NCBI RefSeq assembly: GCF_000801315.1
Contig: NZ_CP010055.1
Span: 62,001-126,000 of the forward strand
Length of the DNA stretch: 64,000 nucleotides
DNA from: Hymenobacter sp. DG25B
GTDB taxonomy: Bacteria > Bacteroidota > Bacteroidia > Cytophagales > Hymenobacteraceae
Reading direction: 5' to 3'
Positions within the stretch are counted from its first letter, which is position 1. Every line of letters begins with the position of its first letter. The notes below the pieces were generated by a model, which worked only from the letters and a program-made list of their open reading frames with translations, did not search any database and was not told the DNA's origin. A program made the position numbers and the translations under genes. This document shows, piece after piece, positions 1-8,292 of this stretch.

Positions 1-15
1 ATCGGACCTTATTAT

Positions 16-23
16 TATATTTG
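16..23 (+). promoter_or_regulatory. Bacteroidota-type -7 box for first integrase
   Basis: The octamer TATATTTG matches the Bacteroidota housekeeping -7 consensus TAnnTTTG exactly and sits 48 bases before the ATG of the first recombinase. The matching -33 TTTG element would fall outside the window, so only half of the promoter is visible. Confidence 0.4.
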
Positions 24-70
24 ATTTCGAGCCCAAAAATCCCCGGTTTACTCCTTTATATATAGGTTAC

Positions 71-1033
71 ATGGAAAACTCCGCCGAGCTCTCGATTCCC
101 GGTAACACCTCGTCGGCGCTCGCCCACCTGGCCGAGCACACTTCCCGCTACGTGGAGGCCGGCCTGAGCGGGGCGGCGAATACGGCCAAAGCCTACGCCG
201 GGGATTTAAAGCGGTTCGGCATTTGGTGCGCCGAGCACGGGCTCGAGCCGCTGCCGTGTTCGGTGGACACGCTCGCGGGATTTGTGACGCACCTGGCTGA
301 AACTGGTAAAAAAGTGTCGACCATTCAGCGGCACTGCGCGGCCGTGACCAAAGCGCACGCGTTGCGCGGGATTGACTCGCCCACGGACGACAAGAAATTT
401 AAGGTACTCATGGAAGGCATTGCCCGGGTTAAGGGTGTACGTCAGAAACAGGCCCCGGCGTTTACGCTGGCCAACTTCAAGCGGACCGTGAAAAGCATCG
501 ATGCCAAAACCCTGGCGGGGCTGCGCGACCGGGTGGTTCTGCTGCTGGGGTTTACCGGAGCCTTTCGCCGCTCGGAGCTGGCGGCGTTGAATATTGAAGA
601 CTTGTCGTTTTCGGAGGAAGGCTTGATTGTCAACCTGGCCAAGAGCAAGACGAACCAGTACAGTGCGGCCGAGGAAAAAGCTGTCTTCTACTCGCCGGAT
701 TTCAAACTGTGTCCTATTCGTACGCTGGAGGCCTGGGTGAAGAGGCTGGACCGTACCACCGGGCCGGTGTTTGTGTCTTTCCGCAAGGGCGAGCGACTAA
801 CCGAAAGGAGGCTAACGGATAAGCACTTGAACTTGATTGTGCAGCGCTATCTGGGACCAAAGTATTCAGCTCACTCACTCAGAGCATCATTCGTAACTGT
901 GGCTAAGCTAGCTGGGGCTGACGACTCCGAGGTGATGAACCAGACGAAACACAAGACCAGCGAGATGATTCGGCGCTACACTCGCCTCGATAACGTGCGT
1001 CAACACAATGCTGCCCAGAAACTAGGGCTCTAG
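71..1033 (+). CDS. Tyrosine recombinase / site-specific integrase
   Basis: Phage-integrase-family tyrosine recombinase of 320 aa that would cut and rejoin DNA through a tyrosine-DNA intermediate. The N-terminal SAM-like core-binding domain covers about residues 15-110 and the catalytic domain about 130-315. Visible catalytic residues are the first Arg in GAFRRSEL (about 168), a Lys in the KSKTNQ strand, HSLR (about 267), the His of TKHKT (about 294) and the nucleophile Tyr in RRYTR (about 303). Length and layout are those of compact integrases without arm-binding domains. A second recombinase lies 760 bp downstream in the same orientation, and a third, 3'-only copy lies at 57.6 kb, so it probably belongs to an integrative element or an integrase array. 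Start is the ATG following the -7 box. Confidence 0.93.
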   Translation: MENSAELSIPGNTSSALAHLAEHTSRYVEAGLSGAANTAKAYAGDLKRFGIWCAEHGLEPLPCSVDTLAGFVTHLAETGKKVSTIQRHCAAVTKAHALRGIDSPTDDKKFKVLMEGIARVKGVRQKQAPAFTLANFKRTVKSIDAKTLAGLRDRVVLLLGFTGAFRRSELAALNIEDLSFSEEGLIVNLAKSKTNQYSAAEEKAVFYSPDFKLCPIRTLEAWVKRLDRTTGPVFVSFRKGERLTERRLTDKHLNLIVQRYLGPKYSAHSLRASFVTVAKLAGADDSEVMNQTKHKTSEMIRRYTRLDNVRQHNAAQKLGL

Positions 1034-1796
1034 CCTCTAATAAACGGTCGTTTTTTGTAGGGCTGTACATGATAGCTATACCGTCCGTAGATGCAGGTTT
1101 TTTGCGTCATTTTTGTACACCGTTTATTGGAGGGCGATTTTCAGCATGCGAGTAGCCATCTACGTCCTGGTATCAACCCGCGACAAAGGCCAGGACCCAG
1201 AGAACCAAGGACACCAGCTTCGCGCCTTTGCCGACAGATGATACGTTGGGACCCCGTGAAGAGACGCCAGGGGTAAAACGCCGAGCGGCAGCATTCTTCA
1301 CTCGGCTATCCAGCGCCTAACCACTTCAAAACTCTCCTTCAAACAACGTCCCAACTCTGTCCGCCTAAACTAGACCACCTCATAGGTCCTCGCGTTTTAC
1401 TATAGGGCATCATCATCCATCCAGAAATCGTCCGGATTGCTTGCTCCACGAAGCGCTGCGTACTAGTAAGTTTCAAGTTAAGGACGAACGTCATTAACAT
1501 GAAATTTCAGCATTTCTGTGTGATGCGAACCATTTTTTTTGCGTGCCTTATAGAGCATAGCCCTGCCATCTTTAAAGAGCGCCTTGTGTCTGAAGCAGGA
1601 AACGGCCCTTATTACATTCTGGATAGATAGTGATTAGGAAGTCTTATCACTACCTACAACTTTAAGTAGTTTAGGTACGATAATCATTCATTATCATCCC
1701 TAATCTTTTCGTACTTTTACCCGGCCGATTTATAACAATCGGCTGCGCACGGGAGTCTGTGAGCACGACGTCGGACGGTCCTTCACGCCTGCACCC
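1034..1796. other. Intergenic scar between two integrases
   Basis: About 760 bp without an intact gene. It holds a 10-bp inverted repeat (AATAAACGGT at 1039-1048 and ACCGTTTATT at 1119-1128), the 5' end of a serine recombinase (1146-1241), and AT-rich DNA further on with a short hairpin (GATAAT/ATTATC near 1680). I see no complete promoter for the second integrase, only a near match (TACTTTTA) around 1713. Confidence 0.5.
1146..1241 (+). pseudogene. Serine recombinase N-terminal remnant
   Basis: A 31-codon frame beginning MRVAIYVLVSTRDKGQDPEN and ending in TGA is clearly the first strand and catalytic-serine region of a resolvase/invertase. The rest of the gene is gone. In intact relatives the motif is YxRVS; here the Arg before the Val-Ser pair is Leu, so even the catalytic pocket is damaged. 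An apparently fuller serine recombinase, itself frameshifted, is present on the other strand at 55.5-56.2 kb. Confidence 0.7.
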
Positions 1797-2792
1797 ATGA
1801 ACGAACAAAAGGGAAAGAAAGAGCAAGTGGCCGTCGTGCCCGCCTCGTCGCTGGCCGAGATGGGCGAAGCGCTGGCCGCGCACGTCGGCCGTTACTTTGT
1901 CGAGGGACTGCACGGCGCGGATAACACGCGCTTGGCGTACTCGGCCGACCTGAAAAGCTTCGAGGCGTACTGCGAAGCCAACGGCCTGACGCCGTACCCG
2001 GCCGACGGAGCGACCCTGGCGGCCTACATTGCCCACCTGGCCGACCTGCCCCGTAAGCTGGCGACCATCCGCCGGCACCTGTCCGCCATCCAAAAGAAGC
2101 ACGAGTTGCACGGCCATCCGTCGGCTGTGGGCTCCAAGCCGGTAGAAACCGTGCTACGCGGCATTGGCCGCGTTGTGGGCAAAAGACAGAAGCAGGCGCC
2201 GGCCTTCACCGTCGAGGCCCTGAAGCAGGCCATCCGCGGGTTGGACCTGAGCACGCCCGTGGGCCTGCGGGACCGGGCCATCCTGCTGCTCGGCTTCGCG
2301 GGGGCCTTCCGGCGCTCCGAGCTGGTGGCCCTCAACATCGAGGCGCTGGAATACAAAAACGGCGCGCTGGTACTGCACCTGGATAAAAGCAAAACCAACC
2401 AGCAGGGCGAAACCGAAGACAAAGCGGTATTCTACGCTCCGACTCCGCTGTTCTGCCCAATTCGGGCCTACGAGGAATGGCTGGCGGTGCTGGGCCGCAC
2501 GTCCGGGCCGTTGTTCGTGTCCATGGTGCGCGGCAAGCCGGGGCAGCCGGGCCGGCCGGGCACCCGCCGCCTGACTGATGGCCGGCTCAATAGCGTGGTC
2601 AAGACGCACCTGGGCGACCAGTACTCGGCCCACTCGCTGCGGGCTTCCTTTATTACTGTTGCGGTGCTCAACGGCCAGTCCAATAACTTCATCAAGAACC
2701 AGACGAAGCAGAAGACCGACGAAATGATTAGCCGCTATACTCGCCTGACGGACGTGATTGCCTACAATGCGGCGCAATCACTAGGCCTCTAA
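1797..2792 (+). CDS. Tyrosine recombinase, second copy
   Basis: A 331-aa paralogue of the recombinase just upstream, with the same domain order: core-binding domain about residues 25-125, catalytic domain about 150-330. The Arg of GAFRRSEL, HSLRASF and the Tyr of SRYTRL are all present. The residue corresponding to the second catalytic His (TKHKT in the first copy) is Gln here (TKQKT), an unusual change that could lower activity. C-terminal wording (NAAQSLGL) matches the other copies. It is followed within three bases by a strong hairpin terminator. Start is an ATG at the head of a Lys/Glu-rich tail. Confidence 0.92.
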   Translation: MNEQKGKKEQVAVVPASSLAEMGEALAAHVGRYFVEGLHGADNTRLAYSADLKSFEAYCEANGLTPYPADGATLAAYIAHLADLPRKLATIRRHLSAIQKKHELHGHPSAVGSKPVETVLRGIGRVVGKRQKQAPAFTVEALKQAIRGLDLSTPVGLRDRAILLLGFAGAFRRSELVALNIEALEYKNGALVLHLDKSKTNQQGETEDKAVFYAPTPLFCPIRAYEEWLAVLGRTSGPLFVSMVRGKPGQPGRPGTRRLTDGRLNSVVKTHLGDQYSAHSLRASFITVAVLNGQSNNFIKNQTKQKTDEMISRYTRLTDVIAYNAAQSLGL

Positions 2793-2794
2793 TC

Positions 2795-2818
2795 ACGCTG
2801 CTGTCAGCGTTTATTTTT
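2795..2818 (+). terminator. Rho-independent terminator after second integrase
   Basis: Six-bp perfect stem ACGCTG/CAGCGT with a CTGT loop, followed by TTATTTTT. It begins two bases after the integrase stop codon. Confidence 0.6.
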
Positions 2819-2885
2819 GAGCGCACCCTTCCCTGCCATTATGGACGAGCTACGCATGCTAGAATACAAGCCGTGTCATTAACGA

Positions 2886-3380
2886 GTGGTGTTTCCGTTG
2901 GTCGTCCTGCAGCACCATGACCTGTTTCTGCAGGCCAGGAAATTGCATACGACTACCCCACTGGAAGCGGAACGTCTCTACCGGCACATCATGGCGGCCT
3001 GTGGGGAGCTGCATTTAGATGCTGTTTCGCACCTGGGGATGGTGCTCAATTCCCGCACTCCTGGGATGGGCCTGATGTACATCGTACAAGCTTTCTTAAA
3101 AGCGCGACTGCTGTTTCCCAAGTCCTTTGAAGAAGGCCGGGATTTCTTACTCTACGAATCGCCGGGCAACGCCTTTATCCTGAATGCTTACTATGCGATG
3201 GGTTCAGAGCTGCAAAAAGGCCGTAAGTGGGCAGATGCCCTGGGGCTATTCGAGTTTCTGGTACTAATCAACCCGGCTGACGAGTATGGAGCTGGCAAAT
3301 GGATTGCCCGCCTCAAAGAATTGGTAGCAGCCGAAGGGGGCACATCCGATAAGGCTTCCGCGCCAATCATCAGGTCCTAA
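2886..3380 (+). CDS. Hypothetical protein, TPR-like
   Basis: Frame of 164 aa starting with GTG; no good ribosome-binding site is visible and the true start could lie further inside. The middle and C-terminal parts are helical, with phrases such as KWADALGLFEFLVLINPADE that resemble a tetratricopeptide helix pair, but no repeated TPR consensus can be claimed. No signal peptide or membrane span. It stands alone between the integrases and the next cluster. Function unknown. Confidence 0.5.
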   Translation: MVFPLVVLQHHDLFLQARKLHTTTPLEAERLYRHIMAACGELHLDAVSHLGMVLNSRTPGMGLMYIVQAFLKARLLFPKSFEEGRDFLLYESPGNAFILNAYYAMGSELQKGRKWADALGLFEFLVLINPADEYGAGKWIARLKELVAAEGGTSDKASAPIIRS

Positions 3381-3747
3381 GATTATAACCAATCTTTCTT
3401 ACTGCCTCAGCTCGGGCAGCTCCCTACGTCTCTTACGTCCTGCCTTATCTACTTGCTTTGGTGTTGCTGCCTGCGACTCTGACCCACACTTATTGATAAT
3501 CTTAAACACTGACGCACATGGCGCAGGTAGCAGGTGTATTCAGCATCTTCCTAAAATACAAAATCTCCCAAATCAGACCACTGGCGGAAATATTTTAAAA
3601 GCGCAACCTTTCCTGCGGCCTCCCGTTTAAGTGCACATAACCCGCAGCCGCTCGTCGTTGCGGCCCCGGCAGCCTCGACTGCCTCACCCAACTAGCACAT
3701 TCCTGGCCCTCATTGGCAACTCCGCTATAACGGAGCCAGGCAGCAAT
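3381..3747. other. Non-coding gap before the first unknown-gene cluster
   Basis: About 370 bp. The next frame stays open upstream to 3631, but its leader part reads like non-coding sequence and lacks a start with a ribosome site. I looked for a sigma-54 GG-N10-GC pair and for TAnnTTTG and found neither. Confidence 0.4.
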
Positions 3748-4740
3748 ATGCTAGTTTCCTTTTCAGTTAAGGGCAAAGCCGGCCTGCGATTTTCCTCCGG
3801 TGAAATTGCGCTCCCAGCCATTTACGACGCCACGTGGCGCATCGGCACTCGACTCTATGGGTTTCGCTCCGGTGAGCGCTACGGCATCCTCTCGGACTCC
3901 GGGCGGCAGGTGCATTCCTGTGCGTTGCCGGCCTTGTACGTGGGCTTTCGGGAGGTTACGCCGGCAATCGTTCTGGATTGGGTAATGGAGCGCGGCATAG
4001 GCAATTTACCGCCACTGCAATGGGTGCTAGGCCGTCTTTGCCACGCCGACTTATTACGGGCAGAAGAAGTGACTCCGCAGCTGTGGAAGGCGGGAGAACT
4101 CCGTCACGTATTGTCTTCGGGTGAAATCGTCCATATAACGCCTGCCCAGCGCGCCGACACCATGCCGGGAGGGCTTTATGCGGCGGAAGCTACGGCCGTT
4201 AGGGAAACTGTGCTGGTGCTGACCGAAAGTACGCACCTGCTGTCGCTGTCCCGACAGGAATGCGTTGATAGCGCCATTGCAGTAGAGTTGCCGGAGACAT
4301 TCAGTAGCACTGCGGAGCCCCTGAGTCCCGCTCAGGAAGATCGATGGGCCTTTTACCGCCAGCTGCGGGCCCTGCTGACTCCGCGAGGCATTGCGCCCAT
4401 CTCGTGCCGGCCCGACCCTGAAAAAGTGGACGAATACCTGCCCTACGAGGTATTGCGCCTGCCCGTAGGAATGGTGCACCGCTGCCGGGACCACATTCAA
4501 GCCAGATTGGACGAGGGCGTCCTTCAAATCGAAACGAAAACCTGGCAGCTCATTTGTCTGGCCTGGCTGGCGGCCAACGACTACATTCTGTATTGCACCG
4601 AAACCGGCGCAATGACCGTGAGCGAACCGTTTGTATTCGACGGCGGGCCCTTTGGCAACCGCACTGCCAGTGAACTGCTGGACGAGTATGAGCTGTGGAG
4701 CCTCGCCCCCTGGCTGCGCGACGAGAGTCGCTTTTTATAG
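3748..4740 (+). CDS. WG-repeat-like protein, family A copy 1
   Basis: A 330-aa protein taken from the ATG at 3748 rather than the open frame from 3631. The N-terminal part (PAIYDATW...LYGFRSGERYGILSDSGR) has the pattern of a WG/KWG beta repeat, in which a short 'F/Y-G-I/V-L-sugar-like turn' unit repeats. The C-terminal part (about 250-330) is a separate module with LAWLAANDYILY and DEYELWSLAPWL. The frameshifted gene at 35.1-36.1 kb has the same two modules in the same order (for example FWGFRRGDLFGVL and LAWLWANDFVFYD), so this is one copy of a paralogous pair. WG-repeat proteins are found in bacterial conflict and RNA-damage neighbourhoods; the function here is unknown. Confidence 0.7.
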   Translation: MLVSFSVKGKAGLRFSSGEIALPAIYDATWRIGTRLYGFRSGERYGILSDSGRQVHSCALPALYVGFREVTPAIVLDWVMERGIGNLPPLQWVLGRLCHADLLRAEEVTPQLWKAGELRHVLSSGEIVHITPAQRADTMPGGLYAAEATAVRETVLVLTESTHLLSLSRQECVDSAIAVELPETFSSTAEPLSPAQEDRWAFYRQLRALLTPRGIAPISCRPDPEKVDEYLPYEVLRLPVGMVHRCRDHIQARLDEGVLQIETKTWQLICLAWLAANDYILYCTETGAMTVSEPFVFDGGPFGNRTASELLDEYELWSLAPWLRDESRFL

Positions 4741-4801
4741 CTGCCCACTACCTATCGGGGGTGCTCAGGTTTTCTTACATCATCTTTTCCGGGACTTTGC
4801 T

Positions 4802-5266
4802 ATGCTACTTGCTATTTTTCAAGGGTTTGACACGCCCATGACGCTCAGAAATTACCTACTGATTCTGGGTGGCTCAGCGCTGTGGGCGCTACCTTGTTCG
4901 TTTGGTGTCGCCTGGGTGGGGCGGTTGTTTTTTCGGCAGGTTGACCGCATTCCAGGCTCCTTAACAGCCGCACCACTGGTTAGCCTGCTGGTGGCCCTGG
5001 CGGTCCTTTTTTGTCTGTTTGCGCCCGACGGGGGCGGCGCACTGGGTGGCGTGTTGGTGTTCCTGGTGCCGCTGCTGGTTGTGCTGGGATTCTTTGGCGT
5101 AGCACCCGGGCCAATCCTTATCCCGCCGGTGATAATTGGACTGGGCCTGGCGGTGGCCTGGGCATTTTATCTGCCCTACGACGCAATGACCGGTGCGGGC
5201 GGCCCAGGCTTTGTCGCTTTTGTGCTGATGCTGGTGCAATGGTGGCGCTTATTTTATCAGCGCTAG
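4802..5266 (+). CDS. Small integral membrane protein, unknown
   Basis: 154 aa from the ATG at 4802 (an alternative in-frame ATG is at 4838). Five hydrophobic stretches are visible: about residues 17-38, 55-75, 80-102, 106-126 and 132-150, with Gly/Leu/Val-rich composition and very little soluble sequence. No family is recognised. It lies 61 bp after the WG-like gene and 54 bp before the next gene, all on one strand, suggesting one transcription unit. Confidence 0.55.
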   Translation: MLLAIFQGFDTPMTLRNYLLILGGSALWALPCSFGVAWVGRLFFRQVDRIPGSLTAAPLVSLLVALAVLFCLFAPDGGGALGGVLVFLVPLLVVLGFFGVAPGPILIPPVIIGLGLAVAWAFYLPYDAMTGAGGPGFVAFVLMLVQWWRLFYQR

Positions 5267-5320
5267 CGACTTGCTTTACAGAGCCGATGTACTTTATTGC
5301 TCCGGCTTAATCCTAAAAAC

Positions 5321-6553
5321 ATGTCAACAAAAGATAATTGGCTCGCGGGTGCTTTCGGGTTTATTCTGGGCCGGGCGACAGCCCCCACGCCCGCCCCGGC
5401 GGCTCCTGTGTACCAGCCCCCGGTGCCACCCACCAGAATGCCTCAGAGCGAGGAAGAGCGCCGGGCAAGCACCTGGATGCCGTTTGCACCCCTGCATGAC
5501 AAGGTGTTCTGGGTGCCCAGTCCTACCGCGGATGAGCTTCCTCGAATTTTACCTAGGTTGGGCCGTCAACGGTTGGATGGCTTTCGGGCCGATTATTTAT
5601 ACTGGCTTGGGGCCGGTAAGTACGGTTTCGTTCAGCCGAGTACGTTTCATACGCACCGGGATGGGCCGGGCTGGGTCGTGCTGCGGGACGAACCGGGCTG
5701 GGGCTGGGAAGTGAGTGGGCCCACACTGGACCTGGCGCAGCTCCGGCAATGGGTAGAGGCCGAGTCAGTTGCGCCTTCCAAGCTGGCAGTTGTATATAAT
5801 TGGGGCATTCAGCCGGAACAACCTCTGCCGGCCAGCTACCTGCATGAGCCGGGTACTAACTGGCAGGTGACCGGGGAGCCAACGGTGCAGATTCCTTATG
5901 CCTGGGCCAGTGAATTGGGGTTTACGGAGCCGAACCCGTTTCAGAGTGGCTGGGCCACGGCGCCCAACGAGGATGCGAAACCGGTGCCGCAGTACTACCC
6001 GCCCGCATCGGTTACGGTACCTCCCGCCCGACGCCCGGTGCCTTCACCCTATCAGCAGCAGTTACCACCGCCGACCGAGGAAGAAGTATGGCGACGCGAA
6101 ACGGATTGGCATCCGTTTGACCCGGACAAAGCCACGCCCTGGCGCACGTCCTCGCAATTACCAATCTACCCACGGGTGGGACGCCGTCGCCCCGATGGCT
6201 ACCGAGCCGACTACCTGTACTGGCTCGATGCGGACACGTACTGCTTTCCTCAGCCTGACGGCTATGAGGAGCACCGGGTGGGACCGGGATGGGTCCTGGT
6301 GCGCGAAGAGCCCGGGTGGGGCTGGGAGGTTAGCGAACCAACCACGGATATAGGGGATTTGGAACAGCTAGTGTGGGCAAAATCAGCTGCGCCGCGCCGA
6401 ACTGCTGCAACCTGGAAATGGGGCGTACTGCCGGAGCGCGCCTTGCCGGAACACGCATTGGGCGGTGAAGGCCTATCGTGGCATCCGGATGATGACCCCC
6501 TCCGGCACTTGCCAGCCAACTGGGCAGAAGGCCTATGTTTCATTAGTCACTAA
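5321..6553 (+). CDS. Two-repeat protein of unknown function
   Basis: 410 aa from ATG 5321. After a short N-terminus with a hydrophobic stretch (WLAGAFGFILGRA) and a Pro/Ala-rich linker, the protein holds two copies of a module of about 120 residues, near 50-175 and 261-385. Each copy contains a W-x-PF start, a DG-F/Y-RADYLYWL strand, a GPGWV-L-R-EEPGWGWEVS core and a C-terminal W-x-WG-x-P-E-x-LP phrase. The second copy follows another Pro-rich linker. The family is not recognised; the conserved Trp and Gly content suggests a small beta-rich domain. Part of the run from 3.7 to 8.0 kb. Confidence 0.65.
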   Translation: MSTKDNWLAGAFGFILGRATAPTPAPAAPVYQPPVPPTRMPQSEEERRASTWMPFAPLHDKVFWVPSPTADELPRILPRLGRQRLDGFRADYLYWLGAGKYGFVQPSTFHTHRDGPGWVVLRDEPGWGWEVSGPTLDLAQLRQWVEAESVAPSKLAVVYNWGIQPEQPLPASYLHEPGTNWQVTGEPTVQIPYAWASELGFTEPNPFQSGWATAPNEDAKPVPQYYPPASVTVPPARRPVPSPYQQQLPPPTEEEVWRRETDWHPFDPDKATPWRTSSQLPIYPRVGRRRPDGYRADYLYWLDADTYCFPQPDGYEEHRVGPGWVLVREEPGWGWEVSEPTTDIGDLEQLVWAKSAAPRRTAATWKWGVLPERALPEHALGGEGLSWHPDDDPLRHLPANWAEGLCFISH

Positions 6554-6583
6554 TCTTCATTCACTATTCCTACTGGCTAACTA

Positions 6584-8032
6584 ATGACTAACAAATCCCC
6601 TTTTGACGCCTTCACTGCTTTTCAGGAGAAACCACACGTAACCGCCGCGATGATTGGCATCAGCCGCCGCGACTGGATTGCCTGCGAAGCCGGCCAGACG
6701 GCCGAACAGGCGCAGGAGAAAATGCGGTACCACCGCTTCGATGTGTTGCCGGTACAAGAAGCTGACGGCCAGGTGTCGGGTTATTTCCGGACCCGAAACG
6801 TGGGCGACTTCAGTCAGCTGCCCGAGCGGTGCGGCATCGACTGGCAGGCGGATTGCCTGGACTACAAAACCGGACTTTTCCCCTTGCTCAAACAGCTGGC
6901 TGATTCGCGGAACAGAGGACGGGCGCCCTTTTATTTTCTCACGGCTCCAGGCCAGGAGGGAACGCTGGAAATAGTGGGCATGGTGGCAGATGTCAACCTA
7001 AACAGCCGGGCGGTTTTTCAATACGGGTACGCCACGCTCACCGAACTGGAAATGGAGCTGAGCGACCTGATTGGGGCAGCCTTTCCGGAAGAGAAGCGCC
7101 TGCGGCAGGCATTGGAATACCTGGCGCAGACCGGCATTGCCCGGAATAGCATCGAAGACAGCCTCCAATCGTTTGCCGACGACAGCAAGCACGAGCATCA
7201 GAATGCCCTGCGGGAATACCTAACGCTACGCAGCATGCTGGCTCTGGTGGAACACACTGGCCTGTATTCCTGGCTTGGTTATGCCGCCGCCAGCGTCGCC
7301 GAGTTTGGTCGCAAGCGCAGTGAAATACTTAGCATGCGCAATTGGATTGCGCATCCGGTCCACTCCTACGAGAACCGCCCCCGTACCCACAGTAAGGCGA
7401 GTGCGCCCGTGGAGAAAGGCCCCGACTTGTTGGCCACCCGCCTCTACACAGCCTGTAGCGCGGTGGAGACGATGGTGAGGTCATTGAAAAAACTGCGAAA
7501 GAAAACGGACTTGCGGACCGACCGACCGCGGGTAGGGCAGTACTTCACATCCCATTTCTTCAGCGTATCGCAACGCGGCGACGCCTTTATGGAAGGCACT
7601 TTTCATATTGAGCCGGGAGTACCAGCACCAGAGCAATTACCCGCCGGCGCCCGCAGCATTGCCTACCTCACGCCCCTGAATCCGGAACCGCAGGAAGGTA
7701 GCTGGCTGGCCGTGGATTCGGCGGAAAACCAGGCCCGTTTTGAGGACTTGCTGGGCGAATTGAAGGCGCAGGTCAATGACGGCATGCCGTGGCGCTTTGC
7801 GGCTAGCGAAGCGCGCGCAGACAAGCAGTTTCCGGAAATCCGCCGGCAGCAGCAAGCCAACGGGATGTACCGCGAAGACGGGTACTGGCTGCTGGACATC
7901 AGCCCGGATACGGCGTGCGAATGGGGCCGACGCTTCAAGCAGGACGCCATCGTGTACGCCGAGGCTGGCAAAATGGCGCAGCTGCTCGCGTGTGGAAAAA
8001 GCGTCGAGCGCCCAGTAATCATAAATCAGTAG
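6584..8032 (+). CDS. CBS - HEPN-like - DUF3293 fusion protein
   Basis: A 482-aa three-part protein. Residues about 15-150 look like a CBS pair: 'MRYHRFDVLPVQ...GQVSGYF' and 'PFYFLTA...EIVGMVADVNLNSR' followed by the helix 'TLTELEMELSD' that often closes such a pair. CBS pairs bind adenine nucleotides. About 155-320 is helical and contains RNWIAHP (about 252-258), which fits the R-x4-H signature of HEPN ribonucleases and of related all-helical domains. About 335-475 resembles DUF3293: AYLTPLNPEP, an N-x-x-x-F-x-x-LL-x-x-L helix, a WL-L-D strand, and LGRRFKQ-type 'GRRFKQDAIVYAEAG'. The next gene but one is a CARF-containing transcription activator, so a nucleotide-sensing RNase role is attractive but inferred. 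Spacing to the previous gene is 30 bp. Confidence 0.7.
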   Translation: MTNKSPFDAFTAFQEKPHVTAAMIGISRRDWIACEAGQTAEQAQEKMRYHRFDVLPVQEADGQVSGYFRTRNVGDFSQLPERCGIDWQADCLDYKTGLFPLLKQLADSRNRGRAPFYFLTAPGQEGTLEIVGMVADVNLNSRAVFQYGYATLTELEMELSDLIGAAFPEEKRLRQALEYLAQTGIARNSIEDSLQSFADDSKHEHQNALREYLTLRSMLALVEHTGLYSWLGYAAASVAEFGRKRSEILSMRNWIAHPVHSYENRPRTHSKASAPVEKGPDLLATRLYTACSAVETMVRSLKKLRKKTDLRTDRPRVGQYFTSHFFSVSQRGDAFMEGTFHIEPGVPAPEQLPAGARSIAYLTPLNPEPQEGSWLAVDSAENQARFEDLLGELKAQVNDGMPWRFAASEARADKQFPEIRRQQQANGMYREDGYWLLDISPDTACEWGRRFKQDAIVYAEAGKMAQLLACGKSVERPVIINQ

Positions 8033-8051
8033 CCCTCAGCACCGGATTTTT

Positions 8052-8255
8052 ATGACTCCCCTCACGCCCGCCGACTTAGTGGCCCTGCTGGCCCCCGTGC
8101 CGTGTCCCGTTCAGCAACGCGACGAGCCCGTGCGGTTAAAGCTGCGTGCCAGCCTGCCCACCGACTACCGCGGCCCAGTCGCGCTCCGCGACGTGCGGCT
8201 GGCCCTGAACCCTTCAGGTTCACTGATGGGGTCTTCTTACCTTGCGCCCTTATGA
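8052..8255 (+). pseudogene. Truncated copy of family B protein
   Basis: The 67-aa frame starts like the 288-aa protein at 36.2 kb: 'LVALLAPVPCPVQQRDEPVRL' here against 'LNRLLAPVPLAQQQRDALVRI' there, then LPTDYRGPVAL against LPADYAGPVEL. The match stops after about 55 residues and the frame ends 37 bp before the next gene. It is therefore the 5' end of a lost paralogue, or a very short derivative that kept only the N-terminal region. Translation is still possible. Confidence 0.6.
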
Positions 8256-8292
8256 CTTAACTGGTTGCTTTTTTAATTCCCGATTTTCTGCA

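Noticed and set aside
1671..2777. Long minus-strand frames across the second integrase
   Set aside because: Antisense shadows of a GC-rich gene with intact catalytic motifs on the plus strand.
3705..3725. Possible sigma-54 element before the first WG-like gene
   Set aside because: Only a nine-base spacing (TGGCCCTCATTGGC) and no proper -12 half.
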